A stretch of DNA of 64,000 nucleotides from Antedon mediterranea (lineage: Eukaryota; Echinodermata; Crinoidea; Comatulida; Antedonidae), in assembly GCF_964355755.1 (NCBI RefSeq), contig NC_092677.1, positions 18,384,101 through 18,448,100 on the forward strand, read 5' to 3'. The position numbers and the translations under genes are program-made. Positions 33,026-46,186 of the stretch are shown piece by piece; the first letter of the stretch is position 1, and every line of letters begins with the position of its first letter. The notes under the pieces were generated by a model. That model was given only the letters and a program-made list of their open reading frames with translations, had not been told where the DNA came from and searched no databases.

Positions 33026-34618
33026 TTAGTTATCCGCATTGAGCGGATAACTCCTTGTAACTGTCCTGTTTCATCATCTTTTTTTTTTTTTTCTGTATTC
33101 TTCTTTCTTTCTGTCATTTTTGTGTCTCGCGTAACTCAAAAACGTGTAAACATAACATTTCATAACTTTGTCAACATGTGGGCATTTACGTGAAATTGTG
33201 CACCTCCTATTTTTGAATGACGTCAGAGTTGCGCAACATGACTTACGCGCGTTTTTCCGAATTTCGCGTATTTAACATAGATCGAAAACCATATAACAAT
33301 TTAATATGAAACTTGACAAAAGTTTAAGTTATATCTTGCGCTAACTGACTATGGGAAAAAAATGGCATGTTTCAAACGAAGTTACGCGCGCACGCGCATT
33401 TAAAATTTCAAAATGCGAAAAATCAATTTCTAATCAACTTTCTACGCGTTTCATGTAATTTTAAGCATGTAAAAAATTCCCACGCGCGCGCCTTTTTTAC
33501 GCGCATGGTGCGAACGTAGCGTTGAAAACAATTTTTTTTTTGTGATTTATGTTTTTTCAGCCTTTTCTAGTAATTTTACCAACTTTTAAACAATTTCGAT
33601 TTAAAATTACGTCATACGGGCACGTTGAATTGAATAATTTACGTGCGTTTTTTATGAAAAAGTTAAAAAATTTGTCAAAATTCGTCAAAATTATGCCTTT
33701 TTTTAAACAGTCAAAGATTCTAAACAACGAGGTGAAATTTTTTTTAATTACAAATTCTGGAAGTTGATGAGTTGTAGATATCGGATCATGAATCAATATG
33801 GCTAACCGGACATTGTCACGTCATCGTATGGCCACACGAATGAAAAATATAGGATTTTTGTCTCTTTCGTTATTGCTCATCATATTCAATGGAGCGCATC
33901 ACGCCTATCTGTATTCCTTTTTCTCCGAGATTTTAATATTGTCTAGGTCAATCAACTATCTTTCGCATGAGTTAAAAATATTTTAATTTTTATGACGTCA
34001 TCATGCCTAAAAATTATAATTAACAGGGTTATTAATTTCATCTTTACAGTAAATTTTAATCTGTTATAGCTCGTAAGAATAAAAAGTGATAATTATGATT
34101 AAAACGTTTTCTGGAAGCTATTGGACTGTAGATACGAATTAATGTGAACATTTTGCCAATCGGATGTTGTGAAATCATCCTATGGCCAGTTGAATAAAAA
34201 AAGTCGTATTTTCATATTTTGCGTCATGGTTCATCATATTTAAACGAGCACGCATCTATATTCTACGTATTCAAATTTCTTCTACACGTTAATATGTTGT
34301 TGGTGAGATAATTTACTTCCGAAATTGCTATCTTAGTGTTTAATTTTAATACCGTCGCCATGTTAAAAATTGGAATAAACGGTGGGTCCCGTAATTTCAC
34401 CTATTCTACACTGTATGTAATATGTATACAGATTATACTGCATATACTATATGACACAAAATAGACAGAATTCAGCACTAACAAGATATGATATTCTTCA
34501 GTTCAGGTCATAATGCCATAATCTTTTTCTGTGTGCAATATTCCAACGTATGACGTGCACGTGGCATTTGTCGTGGTGCGGATAACTAACTCGTCAATGT
34601 GACGAGTTTCATGTCTAG
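33026..34618 (+). repeat. Array unit 11 (B class)
   Basis: About 1593 bp. The 5' inverted repeat AGTTATCCGC-ATTGA-GCGGATAACT is matched by GGATAACT before the 3' hairpin (loop AATGT). It carries the extra B segment from about 34030. Confidence 0.87.
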
Positions 34619-34725
34619 TTGGTTATCCGCACTTGGCGGATAACCCCTTGTTATTGTCAGGATCTTTTTTTTTTTCTTTTTGGTTATCCGCACTTGGCGG
34701 ATAACCTCTTGTTATTGTCAGGATC

Positions 34726-34756
<31 letters not shown>

Positions 34757-35899
34757 TCTATGTTCTTCTTTCTTTCCACGAATTTTGTTCGCAGCGTATC
34801 TCTAACTCTGGCCAACATATGATTGTATAACTTTGTCAAAAGATTTCCCTGTAGCTGTAGATGTGCAAGAAACTTTTTTTTATGAATTTTGAGTTGCGCA
34901 GCGTAAGTTACGCGCGATTTTATGAATTTAAATGATTGATCATAGATTAAAAACCGAAAGTTATTTTGTATTGAAACTTTGTGAAAATTTAAGTCATATC
35001 AAGCGCAAACTTTCTATGGATTAAAAATTGCATGTTTCACAGAAAGTTACGCGCGCACGCGCGTTTAAAATTTCAAAATGCAAAAAATCAACTTCTAATC
35101 AATTTTCTACGCGTTTCATATCATTTTGAGCATTTCAAAAATTCCCAGGCTTGCGCAATTTTTTTACGCGCGCGTGCGCACGTAGCGCAAAAAAATCTTT
35201 TTTTTGCTTGATTTTTGTTTTTTCTGTCTTTTATAATATATTTACCAATTTTCAATCAATTTTGCCTTAAAATCTCGTCATACGAGCACGTAGAATTAAA
35301 CAATTTGCGCGCAATTTTGATGAAAAAGTCCAAAAATTTGTCAAAATTATGCCTTTTTTTAAACAGTCATAGATTCTAAACTACGTGGTAAACTTTTTTA
35401 TAATTACATATTCTGGTAGTAGATGAGTTGTAGATATCGAATCATGTATCAATATGGCTAACAGGACATAGTGACGTCATCGTATGGCCACTCAAATATA
35501 AAATATAGGATTTTTGCCTCTTTCGTCATAGCTCATCACATTTAATAGAGCGCATCTCCACTTATCCGAATTCCATTTCCCCCCATTTTTGTATATTGTC
35601 TATGCCAATCAATTATCTTTCGCATGATATACCGTTTTTAAAATTGTGATGACGTCATCATGTCCAAAAGCGTCAATAACTTGGGCCATTTATTTTCACA
35701 TATTCTTCACTGTATGTAGTACGTATACAATATATAGTGTATACCGTGTATACTTAGACGTGACGTAAAATAGAGAGCGCACTAACATTTTTTCAATGGC
35801 ATAATGGTTTTCTCTGCGCAATATTCTAACGTATGACGTGCACGTGGCGTTTGCTCTGCGGATAACCTAACTCGTCCGTAGTGACGAGTTCAAATCTAG
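34619..35899 (+). repeat. Array unit 12 (A class) with doubled 5' block
   Basis: About 1281 bp. The 5' inverted repeat plus TTGTTATTGTCAGGATC and T-run occurs twice in a row (34619-34679 and 34680-34750), so the 5' block can behave as a separate unit. Confidence 0.85.
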
Positions 35900-37048
35900 T
35901 TTTTTTTCTATGTTCTTCTTTCTTTCCACGATTTTTGTTCGCAGCGTATCTCTAATTCTGGCCAACATAGGATTGTATAACTTTGACAAAAGATTGCTCT
36001 GTAGCTGTAGATGTGCAAGAAACTTTTTTTTTTCAATTTCGAGTCGCACAGCGTAAGTTACGCGCGATTTTATGAATTTCAATGATTGATCATAGATTAA
36101 AAACCCAAAGTCATTTTCTATTGAAACTTGGTGAAAATTTAAGTTATATTATGCGCAAACTTTCTATGGATTAAAAATGGCATGTTTCACATAAAGTGAC
36201 GCGCGCACGCGCATTCAAAATTTCAAAATGCGCAAAACTCATTTCTAATCAACTTTCTACGCGTTTCATGTCATTTTGAGCATTTCAAAAATTCCCAAGC
36301 GTGCGCAATATTTTTACGCGCGCGTGCGCAAATAGCGCAAAAACATCATTTTTTTGCTTGATTTTTGTTTTTTCAGCCTTCTCTAGTAATTTTATCAATT
36401 TTCAATCAATTTTTACTTAAAATCACGTCACACGAGCACGTAGAATTGGATAATTTGCACGCGTTTTTGATGAAAAACTTCAAAAATTCGTCAAAATTAT
36501 ACCTTTTTTTGAACAGTCATAAATTCTAAACTACGTGGTGTACTTTTTTGAAATTACATATTCTGGAAGTAGATGGGTTGTATTTCTTGAATCATGCATT
36601 GATATGGCTAACCGGACATTGTAACGTCATCGTATGGCCACCCGAATACAAAATATAGGATTTTTTTCTCTTTCATCATAGCTCGTCAAATTTAATAGAG
36701 CGCATCTCTACTTATCCGTATTCCATTCCCACCATTTCTTTATTTTGTCCAGGTCAATCAATTATCTTTCACATGATTTACGATTTTTAAAATTGTGATG
36801 ACGTCATCATGGTCAAAAGCGTCATTAACTTTGGTCACTTATTTTCACCTATTCTGAACTGTATGTAGTACGTATACAGTATAGTGTATACCATTATATA
36901 CTTTTACGTGACGCAAAATAGAGAGCGCACTAACATTTTTTCAATGGCATAATCGTTTTTTGGCGCGCAATATTCTAACGTATGACGTGCACGTGGCTTT
37001 TGCGCTGCGGATAACCTAACTCGTCCGTAGTGACGAGTTCAAATCTAG
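35900..37048 (+). repeat. Array unit 13 (A class, no 5' block)
   Basis: About 1149 bp. After the preceding CTAG it starts with a short T-run and CTATGTTCTTC, with no inverted repeat. Its 3' end is standard. Confidence 0.82.
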
Positions 37049-38262
37049 TTGGTTATCCGCACTTGGCGGATAACCTCTTGTTATTGTCAGGATCTTTTTT
37101 TTTCTCTTTCTCTTTTTTCTTCTATTTTCTTCTTTCTTTCCACGATTTTTGTTCGCAGCGTATCTCTAATTCTGGCCAACATATGATTGTATAACTTTGT
37201 GAAAAGATAGCCCTGTAGCTGTAGATGTGCAAGAAACTTTTTTTTTCGAATTTCGAGTTGCGCAGCGTAAGTTACGCGCAATTTTATGAATTTCAATGAT
37301 TGATCATAGAATAAAAACTAAAAGTCATTTTGTATTGAAACTTGGTGAAAATTTAAGTCATAACATGCTCAAACTTTCTATGGATTAAAAATGGCATGTT
37401 TGACAGAAAGTTACGCGCGCACGCGCGTTTAAAATTTCAAAATGCGAAAATTCAATTTCTAATCAACTTTCTACGCGTTTCATGTCATTTTGAGCATTTC
37501 AAAAATTCCCACGCGTTCGCAATTTTTTTACGCGCGCGTGCGCACGTAGCGCAAAAACGTCTTTTTTTTGCTTGATTTTTGTTATTTCAGCCTTTTCTAG
37601 TAAATTTATCAATTTTCAATCAATTTCGACTTAAAATCACGTCATACGAGCACGTAGAATTGAACAATTTAGGCACGTTTTTGATGAAAAAGTTCAAAAA
37701 TTTGTCAAAATTATGCCTTTTTTTAAACATTCATAGATTCTAAACTCCGTGGTGAACATTTTTAAAATTTCAGATTCTGGAAGTAGATGAATTGTAGATA
37801 TCAAATCATGCATGAATATGGCTAACCGGACATTGTGACGTCATCATATGGCCACTCGAATATAAAATATAGGATTTTTGTCACTTTCGCATAGCTCATC
37901 ACATTTAATAGAGCGCATCTCCACTTATCCGTGTTTCATTTCCTCCCATTTTGTTATATTGTCTAGGCCAATCGATTATCTTTCGCATAATCTACGATTT
38001 TTTAAATTGTGATGACGTCATCATGTCCAAAAGCGTCAATAACTTTGGTCACTTATTTTCACCTATTCTGCACTGTATGTAGTACGTATACAATATAGTG
38101 TTATACCGTATATACTTAGACGTGACGCAAAATAGAGAGCCCACTAACATTTTTTCAATGCCATAATCGTTTTTTTGCGCGCAATATTCTAACGTATGAC
38201 GTGCACGTGGCTTTTGCGCTGCGGATAACCTAACTCGTCCGTAGTGACGAGTTCAAATCTAG
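37049..38262 (+). repeat. Array unit 14 (A class)
   Basis: About 1214 bp with the 5' inverted repeat. The T-run is broken by several C bases. Confidence 0.85.
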
Positions 38263-39486
38263 TTGGTTATCCGCACTTGGCGGATAACCCCTTGTTATTG
38301 TCAGGATCTTTTTTATTTTTTTTATTTTTTTTCTCTTTTTTTTTCTATTTTCTTCTTTCTTTCCACGATTTTTGTTCGCAGCGTATCTCTAATTCTAGTC
38401 AACATAAGATTCTATAACTTTGTCATAAGATTGCCCTGTAGCTGTAGATGTGCAAGAAACTTTTTTTTATGAATTTGGAGTCGCGCAGCGTAAGTTACGC
38501 GCGATTTTATGAATTTCAATGATTGATCATAGATTGAAAACCAAAAGTCATTTTCTATTGAAACTTCGTGAAAATTTAAGTTATATCATGCGCAAACTTT
38601 CTATGGATTAAAAATGGCATGTTTGACATAAAGTTACGCGAGCACGCGCGTTTAAAATTTCAAATTGCGAAATATCCATTTCTAATCAACTTTCTACGCG
38701 TTTCAGGGCATTTTGAGCATTTCAAAAATTCCCAGGCGTGCGCATTTTTTTTACGCGCGCGTGCGCACGTAGCGCAAAAACATCTTTTTTTTGCTTGATT
38801 TTTGTTTTTTCAGCCTTTTCTAGTAAATTTACCAACTTTCAATCAATTTCGACTTAAAATCACGTCATACAAGCACGTAGAATTGAACAATTTGCGCGCG
38901 TTTTTGAAGAAAAAGTTCAAAAATTTGTCAAAATTATGCCTTTTTTAAAACAGTCATAGATTGTAAACTACGAGGTGAACTTTTTTTAAATTACACATTC
39001 TGGAAGTTGATGAGTTGTAGATATCGAATCATGCATCGATATGGCTAACAGGACATAGTGACGTCATCGTATGGCCACTCGAATATAAAATATAGGATTT
39101 TTGTCTCTTTCGTCATAGCTCATCACATTTAATAGAGCGCATCTCCACTTATCCGAATTCCATTTTCCCCCATTTTTTTATATTGTCTATGCCAATCAAT
39201 TATCTTTTGCATGATATACCGTTTTTAAAATTGTGATGACGTCATCATGTCCAAAAGCGCCAATAACTTGGGCCACTTATTTTCACATATTCTTCACTGT
39301 ATGTAGTACGTATACAATGTATAGTGTATACTGTGTATACTTAGGCGTGACGTAAAATAGAGAGCGCACTAACATTTTTTCAATGGCATAATGGTTTTCT
39401 CTGCACAATATTCTAACGTATGACGTGCACGTGGCGTTTGCTCTGCGGATAACCTAACTCGTCCGTAGTGACGAGTTCAAATCTAG
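38263..39486 (+). repeat. Array unit 15 (A class)
   Basis: About 1224 bp with the 5' inverted repeat. Its 3' half is near that of units 1, 7 and 12. Confidence 0.85.
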
Positions 39487-40651
39487 TTTTTTTTTTTTTT
39501 TTTTTTCTATGTTCTTCTTTCTTTCCACGAATTTTGTTCGCAGCGTATCTCTAACTCTGGCAAACATATGATTGTATAACTTTGTCAAAAAATTGCCCTG
39601 TAGGTGTAGATGTGCAAGAAACTTTTTTTTATGAATTTTGAGTTGCGCAGCGTAAGTTACGCGCGGTTTTATGAATTTAAATGATTGATCATAGATTAAA
39701 AACCGAAAGTCATTTTGTATTGAAACTTGGTGAACATTTAAGTCATATCAAGCGCAAACTTTCTATGGATTAAAAATGGCATGTTTCACAGGAAGTTACG
39801 CGCGCACGTGCGTTTAAAATTTCAAAATGCAAAAAATCAACTTCTAATCAACTTTCTACGCGTTTCATGTCATTTTGAGCATTTCAAAAATTCCCAGGCA
39901 TGCGCAATTTTTTTACGCGCGCGTGCGCACGTAGCGCAAAAACATCTTTTTTTTGTTTGATTTTTGTTTTTCCAGCCTTTTCTAGTAAATTTACCAACTT
40001 TCAAACAATTTGGACTTAAAATCACGTCATACGAGCACGTAGAATTGAAAAATGTTCGCGTGTTTTTGATGAAAAAGTTCAAAAATTCCTGAAAATTATG
40101 CCTTTATTTAAAAAGTCATAGATTCTAAACTCCGTGGTGAACATTTTTAAAATTTCAGATTCTGGAAGTAGATGAGTTGTAGATATCAAATCATGCATCC
40201 ATATGGCTCACCGGACATTGTGACGTCATCGTATGGCCACTGGAATATAAAATATAGGATTTTTGTCTCTTTCGCATAGCTCATCACATTTAATAGAGCG
40301 CATCTCTACTTATCCGTATTGCATTTCCCCCCATTTTGTTATATTGTTTAGGTCAATCAATTATCTTTCGCATGGTTAACAATTTTTAAGATTGTTATGA
40401 CGTCATCATTTGCAAAAGCGTCAATAACTTTGGTCACTTATTTTCACCTATTCTGCACTGTATGTTGTACGTATACAGTATATAGCGTATACCGTATATA
40501 CTTAGACGTGACACAAAATAGAGGGCTCACTAACATTTTTTTCAATGGCATAATCGTTTTTCTGCGCGCAATATTCTAACTTATGTGTCATGCGCGTGGC
40601 TTTTGCGCTGCGGATAACCTAACTCGTCCGTAGTGACGAGTTCAAATCTAG
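39487..40651 (+). repeat. Array unit 16 (A class, no inverted repeat at 5' end)
   Basis: About 1165 bp, starting with a T-run of about 20 and CTATGTTCTTC. Its body is very close to unit 21, including the rare CTTATGTGTCATGCGCGTGG end. Confidence 0.83.
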
Positions 40652-42215
40652 TTGGTTATCCGCAACGAAGTTGCAGGATAACCTCTTGTGATTGTACGAA
40701 ATCATTCTGTATGATTTTTGTGTAACGCTTTTCTCTAAAACTCGCAAACATAACATTTCGGTAACTATCTTAACATATTGACATTTACGTAACGTCGTCA
40801 AGCGAAGCTTTTCATGACGTTTACAATTGCGCAACGTGACTTACGCGCGATTTAACGATTTTGTCGTATTTAACATAGCTCGACAACCAAATAACATTTC
40901 AACTTGAAACTTTGCAAAAGTTTAATTTATATCATGCGCTAACTTTCTGTTGAAAAAAAATTCCGTGTTTTACACAAAGTTACGCGCGCACGCGCATTTA
41001 AAGTTTCAAAATGCGCAAAATTAATTTCTAATCAACTTTCTACGCGTTTCATGTCGTTTTAAGCATGTCAAAAATTTCCACGCGTGCGCACATTTTTACG
41101 TGTGCGGTGCGCACGTAGCATTGAAAACGTATTTTTTTCGCGTGATTTATGTTTTTCCAGCCTTTTCTAGTAATTTTACAAAATTTTAAACAATTTCGAC
41201 TTAAAGATACGTCATACGAGCACGTCGAATTGGACAATTTGCGCGCGTTTTTTATGAAAAGGTTAAAAAATTTGTTTAAAATATGCCTTTTTTTAAACAG
41301 TCGTACTTTCTAAACTAGACGGTCAAATTTTTGTGGATGACATTTTCTAGAAGTAGATGAGCTGTAGATGTCGGATCAGGTACTAATATGGCTAACCGGA
41401 CATTGTGACGTCATCGTATGGCCACGCGAATATAAAATTTAGGATTTTTGTATCTTTCGTCATAGCTCATCACATTGAATAGAGCGCATCTCCACTTATC
41501 CGTTTTCCATTTTCACCCCGATTTTAATATTGTCTAGGTCAATCAAGTATCTTTCGCATGAGTTAAAAATATTTTAATTTTGTTGACGTCATCATGCCTA
41601 AAAATTTAAATCACGTGTGGCATTAATTTCATCTTTACAGTAAATTTTAATCTGTTATAGCTCGTAAGAATAAAATGTGATAATCACGATTAAAACTTTC
41701 TCTGGAAGCTATTGGATTGTAGATACGAAATTATGTAAAAATGTTGCCAATCGGATGTTGTGACGTCATTATATGGCCAGTTAAATAAAAAAGGTCGTAT
41801 TTTCATCTTTTGCGTCATAATTCATTACATTTAAAAGAGCGCGAATCAATATTTCACGTATTCAAATTTCTTCTACACGCTAATACGTTGTTGCTGAGAT
41901 AATTTCCTTTCGGAATTGCTATCTTCGCGTTTCATTTTAAAACCGTCAACATGTTAAAAATTGCAATAAATAGCGGTCCCGTAATTTCACCTATTCTACA
42001 CTGTATGTGATATGGATACAGATTATACTGTGTATACTATATATGAATTTAAATAATAAAATTCAGCAATAACAAACATATCATATTCTTCAGTTCAGGT
42101 CATAATGCCAACGTGAACACTTCCTTTTGTCCTCAACCTATCCCCTTAATGTTAATGTTGCACCACTTGCGCGGCGGATAACCAAACTCGTCAAAGTGAC
42201 GAGTTACATGTCTAG
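40652..42215 (+). repeat. Array unit 17 (divergent B class)
   Basis: About 1564 bp. The 5' repeat is GGTTATCC-GCAACGAAGTTGCA-GGATAACC, with its own small inner stem. Its 3' box is GGATAACC, again matching its own 5' end. It lacks the T-run and the 3' end region is divergent. Confidence 0.83.
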
Positions 42216-43428
42216 TTGGTTATCCGCACTTGGCGGATAACCCCTTGTTATTGTCAGGATCTTTTTTTTTCTTTTTTTTTTTTTTCTATCTTATTCTTCT
42301 TTCTTTCCCGGAATTTTGTTCGCAGCGTATCTCTAATTCTGGCCAATATAAGATTGTGTAACTTTGTCATAAGATTGACCTCTAGCTGTAGATGTGCAGG
42401 ACGTTTCGTTTTTTAACTTTAGAGTCGCGCAGCGTAAGTTACGCGCAATTTTATGAATTTCAATGATTGATCATAGATTAAAAATCAAAAGTCATTTTGT
42501 ATTGAAACTTGGTGAAAATTTAAGTCATATCAAGCGCAAACTTTCTATGGATTAAAAATGGCATGTTTTACAAAAAGTTACGCGTGCACGCGCGTTTAAA
42601 ATTTCAAAATGCGAAAAATCAATTTCTAATCAACTTTCTACGCGTTTCATGTCATTTTGAGCATTTGAAAAATTCCCACGCGTGCGCAATTTTTTTACGC
42701 GCGCGTGCGCACGTAGCGCAAAAACATCATTTTTTTGCTTGATTTTTGTTTTTCCTGTCTTTTTTAGTAAATTTACCAACTTTCAAACAATTTCAACTTA
42801 AAATCACGTCATACGAGCACGTAGAATTAAACAATTTACGCGCATTTTTGATGAAAAAGTTCAAAAATTTGTCAAAATTATGCCTTTTTTTAAACAGTCA
42901 TAGATTCTAAACTACGTGGTGAACTTTTTTAAAATTACATATTCTAAATGTAGATGAGTTGTAGATATCAAATCATGCATCCATATGGCTAACCGGACAT
43001 TGTGACGTCATCGTATGGCCACTGGAATATAAAATATAGGATTTTTGTCTCTTTCGCATAGCTCATCACATTTAATAGAGCGCATCTCTACTTATCCGTA
43101 TTCCATTTCTCCCCATTTTGTTATATTTTCTAGGTCAATCAATTATCTTTCGCATGGTTAACAATTTTTAAGATTGTTATGACGTCATCATTTGCAAAAG
43201 CGTCAATAACTTTGGTCACTTATTTTCACCTTTTCTGAACTGTATGTAGTACGTATACAGTATAGCGTATACCGTATATACTTAGACGTGACACAAAATA
43301 GAGGGCTCACTAACATTTTTTTCAATGGCATAATGGTTTTCTCTGCGCAATATCCTAACGTATGACGTGCACGTGGCGTTTGCTCTGCGGATAACCTAAC
43401 TCGTCCGTAGTGACGAGTTCAAATCTAG
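42216..43428 (+). repeat. Array unit 18 (A class)
   Basis: About 1213 bp with a standard 5' block. Near-duplicate of unit 2 through its first 750 or so bases. Confidence 0.85.
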
Positions 43429-44580
43429 TATTTATTTGTTTCCTTCCACCCTTCTCCCCCATTTTTTGTGCGCAGCGTATCTCTAATTCTGGCCAACATA
43501 TGATTGTATAACTTTGTCAAAAGATTGCCCTGTAGCTGTAGATGTGCAAGAAACTTTTTTTTTCAAATTTCGAGTCGCGCAGCGTAAGTTACGCGCGATT
43601 TTGTGAATTTCAATGATTGATCATAGAATAAAAACTAAAAGTCGTTTTGTATTGAAACTTGGTGAACATTTAAGTCATATAATGCGCAAACTTCCTATGG
43701 ATTAAAAATGGCATGTTTCATAAAAATTTACGCGCGCACGCGTATTTAAAAATTCAAAATGCGAAAAATCAATATCTAATCAACTTTCTACGCGTTTCAT
43801 GTCATTCTGAGCATTTCAAAAATTCCCACGCGTGCGCAATTTTCTTACGCGCGCGTGCGCACGTAGCGCAAAAACATCTTTTTTTTGCTTGATTTTTGTT
43901 TTTTCTGTCTTTTATAATAAATTTACCAATTTTCAATCAATTTTGCCTTAAAATCTCGTCATACGAGCACGTAGAATTAAACAATTTGCGCGCAATTTTG
44001 ATGAAAAAGTCCAAAAATTTGTCAAAATTATGCCTTTTTTTAAACAGTCATAGATTCTAAACTACGTGGTAAACTTTTTTATTATTACATATTCTGGTAG
44101 TAGATGAGTTGTAGATATCGAATCATGTATCAATATGGCTAACAGGACATTGTGACGTCATCGTATGGCCACTGGAATATAAAATATAGGATTTTTTTCT
44201 CTTTCGTATAGCTCATCACATTTAATAGAGCGCATCTCCACTTATCCGTATTCCATTGCCCTCCATTTCTTTATATTGTCTAGGTCAATCAATTATCTTT
44301 CGCATGATTCACCATTTTAAAAATTGTGATGACGTTATCATGTCCAAAAGCGTCAATAACTTTGGTCACTTATTTTCACCTATTCTGCACTGTACGTAGT
44401 ACGTATACAGTATATAGTGTATACCGTATACACTTTGACTTGACACAAAATAGAGAGCGCACTAACATTTTTTCAATGCCATAATCGTTTTTTTGCCCGC
44501 AATATTCTAACGTACGACGTGCACGTGGCTTTTGCGCTGCGGATAACCTAACTCGTCCGTAGTGACGAGTTCAAGTCTAG
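43429..44580 (+). repeat. Array unit 19 (A class, replaced 5' end)
   Basis: About 1152 bp. It starts TATTTATTTGTTTCCTTCCACC, broken here as TATTTATTTG then TTTCC, and lacks the inverted repeat. The body then joins the A consensus at GCGCAGCGTATCTC. Confidence 0.8.
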
Positions 44581-46186
44581 TTTTTTTTTTTTTCTTTATT
44601 AGTTATCCGCTTAGTAGCGGATAACTCCTTGTAATCGTCCTGTTTCATCATATTTTTTTTTTTTTTCTGTATTATACTTATTTCCTTCCGTCATTTTTGT
44701 GCGTCGCGTTTCTCTAAAACGTGTAAACAGAACATATCGTAACTTTGTCAACATATCGACATTTACGTGAACTTGTGCACCTCCTATTTTTGAATGACGT
44801 CAGAGTTGCGCAACGTGAATTACGCGCGATTTTATGAATTTCAATGATTGATTATAGACTAAAAACCAAACATAATTTTGTTTTGACACTTTGTGAAAAT
44901 TTAAGTCACATCAAGCGCAAACTTTCTATGGATTAAAAATAGCACCATTCACAAAAAGTTACGCGCGCACGCGCGTTTAAAATTTTAGAGTGCGAAAAAT
45001 CAACGTCTTATCAACTTTCTATGCGTTTCATGTCATTTTGAGCATGTCAACAATTCCCACGCGCGCGAAACTTTTTACGCACGCGGTGCACACGTAGCGT
45101 TAAAAACATATTTTTTTCGCGTGATTTATGTTTTTTCAGCCTTTTATAGTAATGTTACCAACTTTTAAACAATTTCGACTTAAAATTACGTCATACGAGC
45201 ACGTCGAATTAAATAATTTGCACGCGTTTCTGGTGAAAAAGTTCAAAAATTCGTCAAAATTATACCTATTTTTAAACAGTCATAGATTCTAAACTACATG
45301 GAGAACTTTTTTTTAATTACATATTCTGGAAGTTGATGAGTTGTAGATATCGAATCATGCATTAATATGGCTAACCGGACATTGTGACGTCATCGTATGG
45401 CCACGCAAATATAAAATATAGGATTTTTGTCTCTTTCGTCATAGCTCATCACATTTAATAGAGCGCATCTCCACTTATTCGTTGTTCATTTTCACCCCGA
45501 TTTTAATATCTTCTAGGACTATCAACTATGTTTTGCATGAATTAAAAATTTTTTAATTTTTTTAACGTCATCATGCCTAAAAATTTAAATTACGTTGGTC
45601 ACTAATTTCATCTTTACAGTAAATTTTAATCTGTTATAGCTCGTAAGAATAAAATGTGATAATCACGATTAAAACGTTTTCAGGAAGCTATTGTATTGTA
45701 GATACAAAATCATGTGAAAATTGTGCCAATCGAATGTTGTGACGTCATCATATGGCCAGTTAAATACAAAAAGTCATATTTTCATCTTTTGCGTTATATT
45801 TCATTACATTTAAAAGAGCGCGCATCAATATTTCACGTATTCAAAATTCTTCTACACGTTAATATGTTGTTGCTGAGATAATTTCATTCTGAAATTTCTA
45901 CTTTTGCATTTCATTTTGAAACCGTCAAGATGTTAAAAATTACAATAAAATACGGGTCCCGTAATTTCACCTATTTTACACTGTTTGTGATATGTATACA
46001 GATTGTACTGTTACTATGTATATGACACAAAATAACAGAATTCAGAAATAACAACATATCATATTCTTCAGTTCAGGTCATAATGCCTTAATATTTTTCT
46101 GTGTGCAATATTCTAACGTATGACGTGCACGTGGGCGTTTGTCGAGCGGATAACTAACTCGTCAAAGTGACGAGTTTCATGTCTAG
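44581..46186 (+). repeat. Array unit 20 (B class), nested in an A-unit T-run
   Basis: Positions 44581-44599 are a T-run plus CTTTATT, typical of an A-unit 5' region. The B unit proper then starts AGTTATCCGC-TTAGTA-GCGGATAACT and ends at 46186. Unit 21 resumes with TTCTTCTTTC, the sequence that normally follows CTTTA in A units. So this B unit was inserted into an A unit. Confidence 0.82.

Noticed and set aside
20714-42416. Many 60-82 codon frames with poly-Phe or poly-Lys runs in the array
   Set aside because: They are the T-run and conserved non-coding parts of the array unit read in arbitrary frames. They lack conservation at codon level and vary with T-run length.
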